DNA from: Flocculibacter collagenilyticus
Lineage (GTDB): Bacteria; Pseudomonadota; Gammaproteobacteria; Enterobacterales; Alteromonadaceae
Direction of reading: 5' to 3'
Assembly (NCBI RefSeq): GCF_016469335.1
Contig: NZ_CP059888.1
Location: 3,485,899 to 3,549,898 of the forward strand
DNA: 64,000 nt
Shown here: positions 8,548-17,615 of the stretch, one piece after another
Layout of the letters: each line of letters begins with the position of its first letter
Position numbering within the stretch: the stretch's first letter is position 1
Notes under the pieces: generated by a model
Told to the model about the DNA's origin: nothing
Seen by the model: the letters and a program-made list of their open reading frames with translations, nothing else
Database searches by the model: none
Position numbers and translations under genes: made by a program

Positions 8548-11184
8548 TTATGGTAAATCAAATAGTAAAGGTTGGTTTATATACAGGATATGTTCAAAAA
8601 TATACGCATGACTAACGCCATAATGGGTGCCAAAAGTTGGGGTGTTATTGTAATCAATACTTTGAAAATAGCGAAACACAGTTGTTATTAGCACCGGTTC
8701 TTTACCAGATTCATTTTGCTCTATATGAGTTAGCGTCCACTCATCCCGAGAGTAAAGTATGCAATCTGCTCCATCAGCCACCTCAATATTCACTGGAGAG
8801 CAATCATCACCAAGCGGGTAACCAGTTTCATCTAATAATCTATGACGGCTTAAAACGACTTTATCTTCATCGTTAATTAACCACGCTCCTTGATAACTAT
8901 AAATTTCAGTGTCTTCTAGTGAACCGTTATAATTAGCATCATTCACATAAAAGTACTGATACGAACTATCTGCATTCAATATGAAACAGTATTGAAATAA
9001 AGGGAATAACAAATAAGTATCAGAGCAATAGCTACCTATAACATCAGTTACTTGTATTGAGCTATTAGTACTCTGATTGAGTATGAATGTTCCTGAATCT
9101 ACTCTCGTTTTTTCGCTAGTCTCAACTAAAACATTAACTCTAGAGGAAAGTGGAGAGGCTCCGAATATTGCTATATTAACTGACTTAATTAACGCTTCAC
9201 TTTCAGCAGTAAGGGTAATAGTACCGTCTTCATTAGATACCCAATCAGAAGATATTAGTTCATAGCTAACTGTACCTGAGTACTCGGCAATAGGGTATTC
9301 CACTGACGCGGTGCCACCATCACTTTCATTTCCATGTAATGTTACCTGCAATCTTTCCAACTGAGTAACTGATGGAATACTTGAGAAGCTGTCATCTTCA
9401 ATCTCAATTTTTGCTATTGGAATAGTATAAGTCTGCCCTAATGCAAAGAGCTCTGTCGCTGAACGAATATTTTTACTTTCATTCATTACAACCCAGCTAT
9501 CATTGGTTTCTTCATCAGTGCCATTTTCAGATTCTTCAAAGACCTTATTTATGTATTGAGTAATCCTCATTGGCTCCATCAAGCCTGATAAGGGTGCAAA
9601 CCATTCTATTTTTAAAGATAACAGCACATGGCTACAACTTAAATATGTATTGTTAAGAGGGCAAAAGTCATCCTTAACAACCCCATCAGTGTTAACTAAC
9701 TTAACATCTAAAACACCCTCAGCCACATCCCATGTAATTGCATGTTGTCCACCTTGGTCAATATAAAAACCTGTGTTGCCTTCCTCTAATAACAGTCTTG
9801 CTCCAGCTTTATCATCATTATCACTACTTAATGTATTTAAATAAAGCGTTGTATTTTTGAGCTCCTGCTTATTAACTATCTTACGCTGCAAACCTTGATA
9901 CACACTGTTTTCATGTTCCTCAAGTAACGAAAAGTTTTGCTCTTCATGCAGTTTTTTCTTTACAGAAACTAAGTTAATAGGGTCATTGGCTAACTTAAGA
10001 GTAGTCTCAATTGACGGAGCAAGTGCAAGCTCTTGATTTGTATAAGTATGAGACACTGTAAGATGCAGCAGAGCTGATAACTGGTTCAACTCTGAATCAT
10101 CAATGCTGGTAAGTTTTTCATTTAACTTATCTTGAGTGTCAATTGTATGATTAGTAGAACTCGAACTATTGATCAACGCATGCAATGCTGTACTAAATGA
10201 ATTAATGTTTACCATGAGTAGCTCATCTACCGTAAGAATTCGATCTTCCCCGGATAAAAGCACCAACTCCTCAACACTACCAAATATAGTACTTAACACT
10301 AAACGAGTATCTGATTTGATTGTAGCTGTCGCTGTTAATATTTTTTTACCGTGAGCTTTATCAAATTCAAACGTTATTAGATATCGACCGTTTTCATCTG
10401 CTTCGACTGTATATTCAGCATCATTAACTGTAAATATCAGATCGGCCTCCCCTATAACGCTATCACCCACCTTACCATCAATAGAAAAAGTGTAGCTAAC
10501 AGCCTTTATCATAATATCTACAACTTTTTCAGTAACGCCTCCAAAACCATCCGTTACTATCACTTTAAATTTTGCCGTAACATCTTCATGCACATCTGGA
10601 GTGGTAAAAGTCAATGTATTACCATTTGGAACCAAGTCTAAAACTTCAGGGCCTGATATCTGCTCCCACACATAGCTTGCGATACCACCATCAATGTCTG
10701 ATGCAGCTGCAACCACCTCAACACTGCTTTGTTCTTCAACAATCATATCTTCAACAGTAACTAACGGCGGCGTATTTACTTTCACTGTTACAATTATCGT
10801 TGCAGAGCTCTCTGCGCCGTCATCATCTTTTACCGTCAACATGATTGCTAATTGCTCTGTATCCGTAACAATAGGCGCTATAAACGAAACACTCGTTTCG
10901 CTTTCGTTACTAAGCGTAACTGCTGTTCCCGAGCTTTGCTGCCATGAGTATTCGCTGATGGTACCATCGCTGTCTGACACTTGCGCTGATAACGTTACTG
11001 TTTCACCCGCTGTCACTGTGCGATTCGTTGTTGAGATAGTTGGTGCCTGATTAGCTACTGTCGCCGTTGAGCCTGAGTTGCTTGACGAGCTTGAAGTGTT
11101 TGAGGATGAGTTAGCATTATCCGAGCCACCGCCACAAGCGCTAAGCATCAAGATGAGGCTGAACAAAAGAATATGACTACGCAT
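8548..11184 (-). CDS. Large lipoprotein with two PKD-type domains (paralogue 1 of 3)
   Basis: An 878-residue lipoprotein. Signal MRSHILLFSLILMLSAC carries a lipobox, so the mature protein is anchored at Cys17, followed by a Ser/Asn/Gly-rich linker (18-45). Two PKD/cadherin-like beta domains follow (about 48-137 and 138-228; NQAPTI, YSWQQSSGTAV, YVWEQISGPEVLDL). Next is a carboxypeptidase-regulatory-like domain (about 232-300) and a unique central region. The C-terminal region has a Ca-loop-like DANYNGSLEDTE near 748. No enzymatic motif was recognised. It is probably a surface or periplasmic protein exposed to calcium. Its 5' end is almost identical in DNA to the next gene; its 3' end is unlike the other two. 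Confidence 0.75.
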   Translation of the reverse strand: MRSHILLFSLILMLSACGGGSDNANSSSNTSSSSSNSGSTATVANQAPTISTTNRTVTAGETVTLSAQVSDSDGTISEYSWQQSSGTAVTLSNESETSVSFIAPIVTDTEQLAIMLTVKDDDGAESSATIIVTVKVNTPPLVTVEDMIVEEQSSVEVVAAASDIDGGIASYVWEQISGPEVLDLVPNGNTLTFTTPDVHEDVTAKFKVIVTDGFGGVTEKVVDIMIKAVSYTFSIDGKVGDSVIGEADLIFTVNDAEYTVEADENGRYLITFEFDKAHGKKILTATATIKSDTRLVLSTIFGSVEELVLLSGEDRILTVDELLMVNINSFSTALHALINSSSSTNHTIDTQDKLNEKLTSIDDSELNQLSALLHLTVSHTYTNQELALAPSIETTLKLANDPINLVSVKKKLHEEQNFSLLEEHENSVYQGLQRKIVNKQELKNTTLYLNTLSSDNDDKAGARLLLEEGNTGFYIDQGGQHAITWDVAEGVLDVKLVNTDGVVKDDFCPLNNTYLSCSHVLLSLKIEWFAPLSGLMEPMRITQYINKVFEESENGTDEETNDSWVVMNESKNIRSATELFALGQTYTIPIAKIEIEDDSFSSIPSVTQLERLQVTLHGNESDGGTASVEYPIAEYSGTVSYELISSDWVSNEDGTITLTAESEALIKSVNIAIFGASPLSSRVNVLVETSEKTRVDSGTFILNQSTNSSIQVTDVIGSYCSDTYLLFPLFQYCFILNADSSYQYFYVNDANYNGSLEDTEIYSYQGAWLINDEDKVVLSRHRLLDETGYPLGDDCSPVNIEVADGADCILYSRDEWTLTHIEQNESGKEPVLITTVFRYFQSIDYNNTPTFGTHYGVSHAYIFEHILYINQPLLFDLP

Positions 11185-11370
11185 TAATATTCCTTGAGTG
11201 AGACCATTTTTTGATTTTATTTAAAGTGAGGAGTGCAGCGACTTTTATAGTGCCACCTTCCATGGAGGCCGCGGATTATACATGGTACAACTCATCGCTT
11301 AAAGTTTATTCACTATATATTTGGGCATTTTTCGTAAGCAGTTGACTTATATGATGTATGAGGGAGAAAA
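11041..11370 (-). repeat. Duplicated 5' block, copy A (upstream region plus signal-peptide coding part)
   Basis: From inside the first codons of paralogue 1 through about 180 bases upstream, this block is nearly identical to 13600-13930. Both copies share the start region, the ATATTCCTTGAG leader, a central CCACCTTCCATGGAGG palindrome-like core and the GCAGTTGACTTATATGATG stretch. It marks a tandem duplication with promoter included. Confidence 0.85.
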
Positions 11371-11401
11371 GCAAAAAAAGCCGCCTAAGGTTAGGCGGCT
11401 T
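11371..11401 (-). terminator. Strong terminator after lipoprotein paralogue 2
   Basis: An 11-bp perfect stem (AAGCCGCCTAA at 11378-11388 and TTAGGCGGCTT at 11391-11401) is followed on the minus strand by seven to eight U residues. Classical intrinsic terminator 19 bases after the stop codon. Confidence 0.88.
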
Positions 11402-11419
11402 GAGTGTTAACGAAATAAA

Positions 11420-13738
11420 TTAACCTTCAGGCAGTGCTATAGGGCGTTCTGATGTTTTTAAGAGCCCTACCTGCCAAAACGAGATAAGCGTGGGAAGAAC
11501 ATCATTATTATCCGCTGATAACCTATAACGACTCGTTGAGCGTTGTATAGCTGAAATTTCAGTCAGATTAGCAACACTGGTCATATCAAAAACTTCCCAT
11601 TCCCACTCTCTATAAAGTTCACATTCACTTGTGGCTGACACATCAAACTCAGCAGGCAAGCATGCGTCTTCATTTAAACTACTTTTATAGGTGCGAATGA
11701 AAAGTGTATGGTTATCACTAATACGCCAATAACCTGAGTATTGTTCTACCTCACCTTCTTCTATTTCAGCATTTTTATTTTTGTCATACACATAAAATTG
11801 GCTTACTGTGCCATCATCATTTAACTCCAGCCAACTGTGCGATAAAAGTTCAATTTGAGGTTTACGCCATTGATAAATACCACTCCAGCTAGCATTAGCC
11901 GAAATATTGTTCTTATCAGCCTCCACAAGAACAGGGCCAGATGCAATACGAGGGATGGAATCATATTCGGATAATATATGAACGATCAATTTACTATTTT
12001 TATTATGAAAAAAAGCTATATTCATGGATTTTATAGCATCATTTTCTTCAAACAATATGTTCAAGCCTTTGTTGTCAGCTATATTCCACGTTCCTGATAC
12101 TATGCTATTTTTATCACCAGATAAAGTAAACGAAGGCAGCTCAATACTAACTTTTCCTTGCTGCTCCGTTTCATTACTGAATACCATTTTCGCCACATTA
12201 TATGATTCAGATAAACGTAAACCATCAATATCTGATGTGATGTGCAGGTTAGGTAGCGCAACTACATACTTTTTATCAAACTCAATTGCATCACTAACTT
12301 CAAGTACATCTTTTTCTTCATAAAAAGGTGTTACATGATGCTCAGTTTTAAATCTGTCGTAAGAAGTACCATCGTACAACACAACATATTCTCTAATTGT
12401 TTTATTTATTACAAACGCATTAACACCTGGAAAAATAACACGAGAGCTAATAGATAATTGTGATAAATATTTACTACACCTTCTAATGTTACTTCCATCT
12501 CTACAAGTTCTATAACGACTTAGAGACTGCTCATTTTTTAAAGTTGTGATTAAAGAGTTACCTTCAAACCACCAATCAAACGTAAAGTCTCCTGAGCTAT
12601 CTACCAAATGGCCAGTACCATCATCATGGAATGTTAACCTTGATGGATTAGAGCCTCTCTCCTCATCTCCTTGACGAATACCGTAATAATTCCCGACTAA
12701 AGATGAAGTGCTATCAATATTCCACTTGGGTATAGTGTGATGCCAACTCTCACTTATTTGCTTATATGTGTCGGGATCTACTTCTTGTATATTATTCAAG
12801 TATTTTGCCGCAGCCCTCAGGTTTCTAGCTAACGCTATGGTATCTGAAAAACCAGCAGGTAAAGCCAGTAGTGAAGAAGATCCGCCATATAACACGGCCG
12901 CTCTAATAACTTTAGTCAAGGCCGATATATTTGATGATGAAACCCTACTAAAAGCATGCTCTAATTCAACTTGGTTATCAATATTACTTTCACTATCAAT
13001 ACCTTCTAGTAAAACATGCAATGCTGTACTGTAGGAATTTAACTTTAAAACTGGTAGTTCTTCCATGCTAACAATATTATCGTCACCAGAAGCTGTACTG
13101 ACATTTTCTACACTTCCCAGTACGGTACTTAATGCAATATGCTCATTAGGTGCTAGTCCTTTAGATTCAAGAGTAATAACTTTATCTTTTGATGAGTGAC
13201 CTAGTGTTAAACTAAAAGCAAAAGCTCCTCCCTCTTCTGAGGTTGTTGTGTATGCTTTTCCATTTACTTTTAGAGTTACCGTAGCATTCGCTAAAGGTTC
13301 TGCTCCAATAACTCCATTAATAACAAATGAGTAAAAAGGCTTTTCGATTATTACGATAAACAATTTTTCTGTAACACCGCCAGAACCATCTGTCACCGTC
13401 ACTTTAAATTGAGCTTCTGTATCTTCACTTACTTTAGGAGTAGTGAAAGTAAGCGTATTACTATCTTCAACCAAATCTAAAACTTCGGGGCCAGATATTT
13501 GCTCCCAAGTGTAACTTATAGCGCTACTATCACTGTTTGGCTTTTGTACTAATAAGCTAACTACTTCACCGACTAAAGCTGTAGAGGAGTCCGTTGGTGC
13601 CTGATTAGCTACTGTCGCTGTTGAGCCTGAGTTGTTTGACGAGCTTGAAGTGTTTGAGGATGTATTAGCATTATCCGAGCCACCGCCACAAGCGCTAAGC
13701 ATCAAGATGAGGCTGAACAAAAGAATATGACTACGCAT
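11420..13738 (-). CDS. Large lipoprotein with one PKD-type domain (paralogue 2 of 3)
   Basis: A 772-residue lipoprotein. Signal MRSHILLFSLILMLSAC and the Ser/Asn linker are nearly identical to paralogue 1. Only one PKD-type domain remains (about 48-135, with YTWEQISGPEVLDLV). Its start looks like the beginning of paralogue 1 domain 1 joined to domain 2. Next come the regulatory-like beta domain (INGVIGAEPLANATVTLKVN, about 140-205), the conserved helical segment with LNSYSTALHVLL, a variable middle, and a C-terminal region with DKNKNAEIEEGE near 650 and ending ERPIALPEG. No catalytic motif seen. It has its own terminator and a duplicated upstream region, so it is transcribed separately. Confidence 0.75.
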   Translation of the reverse strand: MRSHILLFSLILMLSACGGGSDNANTSSNTSSSSNNSGSTATVANQAPTDSSTALVGEVVSLLVQKPNSDSSAISYTWEQISGPEVLDLVEDSNTLTFTTPKVSEDTEAQFKVTVTDGSGGVTEKLFIVIIEKPFYSFVINGVIGAEPLANATVTLKVNGKAYTTTSEEGGAFAFSLTLGHSSKDKVITLESKGLAPNEHIALSTVLGSVENVSTASGDDNIVSMEELPVLKLNSYSTALHVLLEGIDSESNIDNQVELEHAFSRVSSSNISALTKVIRAAVLYGGSSSLLALPAGFSDTIALARNLRAAAKYLNNIQEVDPDTYKQISESWHHTIPKWNIDSTSSLVGNYYGIRQGDEERGSNPSRLTFHDDGTGHLVDSSGDFTFDWWFEGNSLITTLKNEQSLSRYRTCRDGSNIRRCSKYLSQLSISSRVIFPGVNAFVINKTIREYVVLYDGTSYDRFKTEHHVTPFYEEKDVLEVSDAIEFDKKYVVALPNLHITSDIDGLRLSESYNVAKMVFSNETEQQGKVSIELPSFTLSGDKNSIVSGTWNIADNKGLNILFEENDAIKSMNIAFFHNKNSKLIVHILSEYDSIPRIASGPVLVEADKNNISANASWSGIYQWRKPQIELLSHSWLELNDDGTVSQFYVYDKNKNAEIEEGEVEQYSGYWRISDNHTLFIRTYKSSLNEDACLPAEFDVSATSECELYREWEWEVFDMTSVANLTEISAIQRSTSRYRLSADNNDVLPTLISFWQVGLLKTSERPIALPEG

Positions 13739-13930
13739 TTATATTCCTTGAGTAAGACCATTTTTTTGATTTTAGTTAAAGTGAGGAGTGCAGCAACTTT
13801 TATAGTGCCACCTTCCATGGAGGCCGCGGATTATACATGGTGCAGCTCACCGCTTAAAGTTTATTCACTTTATTACTTGGGCACTTTTCGTAAGCAGTTG
13901 ACTTATATGATGTATGAAGGTTAAAAGTAA
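13600..13930 (-). repeat. Duplicated 5' block, copy B
   Basis: Second copy of the block at 11041-11370, covering the signal-peptide coding part of paralogue 2 and the region upstream of it. A few single-base differences and small indels separate the copies. Confidence 0.85.
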
Positions 13931-13955
13931 AATGCCGCCTAAGATTAGGCGGCTT
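13931..13955 (-). terminator. Terminator after lipoprotein paralogue 3
   Basis: GCCGCCTAA (13934-13942) and TTAGGCGGC (13945-13953) form a perfect stem, followed on the minus strand by ATTTTACTTTTA. Same element as at 11371-11401, with a weaker U-tract. Confidence 0.75.
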
Positions 13956-13973
13956 GAGTGTTAACAAAATAAA

Positions 13974-15950
13974 TTAATCTTCAGGCAATGCTATAGGGCG
14001 TTCTTCAAGAACGTACCATGTAGTTACAAAGCTAAAAAAGTATTTTTCCATAAAGTCATGGTAAATAATGTAGTTTCTTATGAATGATGTATAGCTAGAG
14101 ACTTGATCACTACTAGAAGACTGTAACAGCTCCACTTCACGATCGAGGTACAATTGACATAACTCGCCATCCAGCACATCAAAAGTATCTGGAAGGCAAA
14201 TTTCACCTGTATCACTTTCCTTATAGCGACGAAGAAGTAACTTACCATCATTACTTACTTGCCATTTGCCTTGTGTTTCCAATACTTCATCTGCGGTAAG
14301 TATCCCATCCTTATTCATATCGTCCGTACTAATTGATAAGTATGTGCCATCTGCATCGAATTCAAACCAGAAATGATCTAAAGGATCAGTGCTGTTTCGT
14401 GCATATGACAATATGCCCGCCATTGAATCTGAATCAAAAGTAGTAACCTGTTGCTCAACAATAGAGCCATAACCCACCTGCTCTACTTCAACATTTTTAA
14501 ACAATGTACTTACCGTTACCTCTTGATTTTTATCAGTAAAAAAAGCAATTTTTAAATAGGATAATTCGTCAACTGCCTCGACATTTATCGCTAAAGTATT
14601 ATCACTTTCTACCGTCCATGTCCCCGTCATATTTTTATATGAAAATGGCTCAGCCTGACTATATATTGGGAATTGGATTGAAACGGTACCACTTGCTGTA
14701 GACTCACCTGACAGCGTAAACTTCAATGCTTCTTTAGTTTCTCTAATCACCCACTCTTCATCAGTACTCACTGAGTTAATTTGCGGGACGAAAATACTGT
14801 AGGTCTTTTCAAGATCAACATGATTTTGCGGTAGCTCAGCCTGACTTTCTCTGTAAAGCGAACCTATTGAGTAGTACGTTCGTGATTCTTCAATTGACTC
14901 TCCATAGGGTGCAAAATCTAAACGGCTTGCCTGATTGACTAAAACAGAATCTGTGCCAAGCCCTAAAGGTGCGAGAAATGAAAGTGTAAATTGTGACAAA
15001 TAAATATCGCAATTCAAAAAGTTACTTAATGTAGTTGATAAACAGTGTTCGCTGGTATTAGAAAAGTTATCTTGTGTGGGAACTATAGTAACTTTATTAT
15101 TATCTACTGCCCAAGTAATTTCATACTCTCGATTTTGATCAACGTAACTCCCTGTATTTCCATTTTCTAGAACTAAGACTGCTGAGCTAATCGAAGACTG
15201 AGAAAACACGTTTGATATGTAATAAGTACCTACAACATCACTGACTGAAATTGTAGGAAGAGAGTCATACCAGCTTAAGCCATAGTGTACGTAAAAGTCT
15301 TTTCTATTGTAACTAATCGCCTTTAAGTACTCTGACACTAACGCGCTATTACTTGCTAACTCAAACGTATTGTCTATGCCAGAGTAAATTGAGTGTTGAT
15401 TCAAATGTCGAGGTCGCTCAACTGCAAAGTCAATAGCTGTCGCTAGATCCGCCAACTCAGAAGAATGTACTATATCAGTCCATTTGGCCTGTAATATAGG
15501 CTTTTGGTTTACATCTATTTTATCCAACAAAATATAAGCCGCTGTCGTAAATGGCGTTACATCTACTAATCCATACTCGTCATTTGTTAACGTTTCATCA
15601 TCACCAGCGTATTCATTTAGCGTTGAAACGCTACCGAGTTGGGACTTTAATACAATATGCTCGTCACCTTCTTCAGTTCCTTGAACTGATACAATTACTG
15701 CCTCATTTGCATTACTTGTACTCGTTTCTATCTCAATGGAATAAACACCAGCCTGATCAGTCGCCGTATTATAACTTTTGTCACCCACTGTTAGTGTTAC
15801 CGACGCTCCAGCAAGAGGGGTGGTACCAGCTTTACCCTGAATTGTAAGAGTATTAGGCACTGTTTCTCCTGAATCAGGTTTACCTAAATCTATATCATCA
15901 CAAGCTGTTATCGCTAAGATTGAGCTAATTAATAGAATATGACTACGCAT
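13974..15950 (-). CDS. Lipoprotein without PKD domain (paralogue 3 of 3)
   Basis: A 658-residue lipoprotein. Signal MRSHILLISSILAITAC has its lipobox at Cys17. There is no PKD-type domain: after a short linker it goes straight to the regulatory-like beta domain (about 35-105, with PLAGASVTLTVGDKSYNT) and then the helical segment with VTPFTTAAYILLDKI. The C-terminal part has the Ca-loop-like DMNKDGILTADE near 542, a WQVSNDGKLLLRRY strand and the end ERPIALPED, shared with paralogue 2. Its upstream region differs from the other two. It may be closest to the ancestral form, or a domain-loss product. Function unknown. Confidence 0.75.
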   Translation of the reverse strand: MRSHILLISSILAITACDDIDLGKPDSGETVPNTLTIQGKAGTTPLAGASVTLTVGDKSYNTATDQAGVYSIEIETSTSNANEAVIVSVQGTEEGDEHIVLKSQLGSVSTLNEYAGDDETLTNDEYGLVDVTPFTTAAYILLDKIDVNQKPILQAKWTDIVHSSELADLATAIDFAVERPRHLNQHSIYSGIDNTFELASNSALVSEYLKAISYNRKDFYVHYGLSWYDSLPTISVSDVVGTYYISNVFSQSSISSAVLVLENGNTGSYVDQNREYEITWAVDNNKVTIVPTQDNFSNTSEHCLSTTLSNFLNCDIYLSQFTLSFLAPLGLGTDSVLVNQASRLDFAPYGESIEESRTYYSIGSLYRESQAELPQNHVDLEKTYSIFVPQINSVSTDEEWVIRETKEALKFTLSGESTASGTVSIQFPIYSQAEPFSYKNMTGTWTVESDNTLAINVEAVDELSYLKIAFFTDKNQEVTVSTLFKNVEVEQVGYGSIVEQQVTTFDSDSMAGILSYARNSTDPLDHFWFEFDADGTYLSISTDDMNKDGILTADEVLETQGKWQVSNDGKLLLRRYKESDTGEICLPDTFDVLDGELCQLYLDREVELLQSSSSDQVSSYTSFIRNYIIYHDFMEKYFFSFVTTWYVLEERPIALPED

Positions 15951-16107
15951 GAATATTCCTTGTTACTACTGTGTATATCTAAAGTGGCAATGTGAAAATA
16001 ACTTGTCACTTTTGGGGACGCGCATTATACACACTCAAAAGAAATGTTCAAATAATAACCAATGAATAATTTTTGTCGTAGTTCACTTTCAACTTAAAAT
16101 ACAATAC

Positions 16108-17331
16108 TCACTTCAACTGATAACTCAAATTCTGATAAAACCTTACCGTCATTAAATGTGTTGCTTTGTCAAAGCTTAGCTCTTCTGCTATTTGCTTCAG
16201 TGCGGTGTGAACTTTAGTGACAAACTTGGCGTAGCGCTTTTTATGGGCATCTTGTTCATTACCGTAAAAAACCAGATAGATAACGTCTTCTAATTGGTTG
16301 TATTGCCAATAAGTTTGTAGTTGAGGCAACGCAATATCCTTTACTTGTTCGATACGCGTAACGTTATTATTATTAATCACCGCTTCTGTGGTTTTATTTG
16401 CCTTATAAATGCGTGGAATGTGGCCGTTGCCGACAATTGCTACTTGCGCTAAATTTGTTTGCTCTAATGCGTTGTAAACTACATTTTCCATCACCTGCTG
16501 TAGCTTTGTAACATCATCTTTTATCTCACCTATTTTTCCTTTACTCACTACTTGATGATTTTTTACGTGTTCATTTTGATGATATCGCTGCATCATTGCT
16601 ATCATTTGCTGCTGTATTGGTATGGTAGCAACAATATACCGTTCACTTTGGCTGTTATGCGGCACTAAAAAGCCTTGATGTTGGTAACGCTCAGCTATTT
16701 GCCTAAAACTATGAGTAATAGTTTCTTTATTGCCTTTTTCTGCATCAAACAAGTCGTAAGTAATATGCTGCCTATCTATGAAAGTAAAATGGGTTGTTGC
16801 GATGGATAACTGCTCTGCTAATGCACTAATACATGCTATTACTTGTTGATGAAACTGGGCTGCTCGCTGCCTTATAGTGTCACCGGTTGCTAACAACACA
16901 AAAGTAATGCGTTTAGGTAAATGAGCCTCTTTAGCAATCGTCTTATATTGGCAGTGTTTTTTAGGGTCGTAAAACACAAATATTTGCGTTTCCGTTTCAA
17001 TAATATATGGCTCCTCGCCATAACGAACGATGACCGCCTTGTCTTTGGCAATAAGTAAACTATTACGCAACCTATACTCTTCACACACTTCTCTAAAAGT
17101 CCGGGTAATGGTATTTAATATTTGTGTCGTATTTATCAGCGTATTCGCCTCAATTGCAGTGCTTGACGATTTAGCAGTTGTATCAACACAATTAAGCTGC
17201 TGTTGTATAGCAGGCGTAAGTTCTAGGCTTATACTCATATACTGATTTTCACGATGATTAGCCGGGATGTAGACTTTTTGCTGTCCATAAGAACGACGAA
17301 TACGAGACGACTTTAAGCTGGAATGAGACAT
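16108..17331 (-). CDS. Hypothetical cytoplasmic protein, divergent from the phosphatases
   Basis: A 407-residue protein with no signal peptide or membrane helix in the chosen form. The ATG at 17331 (MSHSSLKSSRIRR) is preferred because a GGAG site lies 9 bases before it; a longer frame adds 23 unsupported residues. The sequence is rich in Gln, Thr and Asn and mostly helical. I recognise no domain or catalytic motif. It is transcribed away from the alkaline phosphatase genes, across a 284-base region with an inverted repeat and a probable Pho box. That position hints at a link to phosphate metabolism, but this is only inference. Confidence 0.55.
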   Translation of the reverse strand: MSHSSLKSSRIRRSYGQQKVYIPANHRENQYMSISLELTPAIQQQLNCVDTTAKSSSTAIEANTLINTTQILNTITRTFREVCEEYRLRNSLLIAKDKAVIVRYGEEPYIIETETQIFVFYDPKKHCQYKTIAKEAHLPKRITFVLLATGDTIRQRAAQFHQQVIACISALAEQLSIATTHFTFIDRQHITYDLFDAEKGNKETITHSFRQIAERYQHQGFLVPHNSQSERYIVATIPIQQQMIAMMQRYHQNEHVKNHQVVSKGKIGEIKDDVTKLQQVMENVVYNALEQTNLAQVAIVGNGHIPRIYKANKTTEAVINNNNVTRIEQVKDIALPQLQTYWQYNQLEDVIYLVFYGNEQDAHKKRYAKFVTKVHTALKQIAEELSFDKATHLMTVRFYQNLSYQLK

Positions 17332-17450
17332 GAGTGGTAACTCCAAAAAATAAAATAGCCTTAAGCTTGTGCACATATCTAACCGCATAAACCAGAACAC
17401 AAGTACATTGGCGCGGCAGCTTATTATCGGAACATGAATTCCCGGTTACA

Positions 17451-17502
17451 GTTTAATGATGGTTTAATGAATCAAACTGTTGGTATAGCAAATCATTAAA
17501 CC
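17451..17502. repeat. Inverted and direct repeats in the divergent promoter region
   Basis: GGTTTAATGA (17461-17470) and TCATTAAACC (17493-17502) form a perfect 10-bp inverted repeat with 22 bases between. A second direct copy, GTTTAATGAT, lies at 17451-17460. The spacing fits an operator for a dimeric regulator better than an RNA hairpin. Confidence 0.55.
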
Positions 17503-17548
17503 GTCATCACACCTTAATCAATCAGTAACATTTCTTTCACAATAATAC
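17501..17548 (+). promoter_or_regulatory. Probable Pho box and -10 element of the phosphatase promoter
   Basis: Three 7-base units at exact 11-base steps: CCGTCAT (17501), CCTTAAT (17512) and CAGTAAC (17523). The first and third match the CTGTCAT/CTGTAAC PhoB half-site at 6 of 7 bases; the middle one is weak. A -10-like TAATAC follows at 17543-17548, placing the units over the -35 region, as in PhoB-activated promoters. Confidence 0.6.
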
Positions 17549-17615
17549 TCTATCTTTGCCCCTGATTTTAATTCAGCAAAAAACAGCCAGTACAAGGTTA
17601 ACTGAGGAAAGAATA

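Noticed and set aside
10694-11050. Open frame on the plus strand inside lipoprotein paralogue 1
   Set aside because: Antisense to Ser/Thr-rich beta domains, which often leave long open frames on the reverse strand; no independent support.
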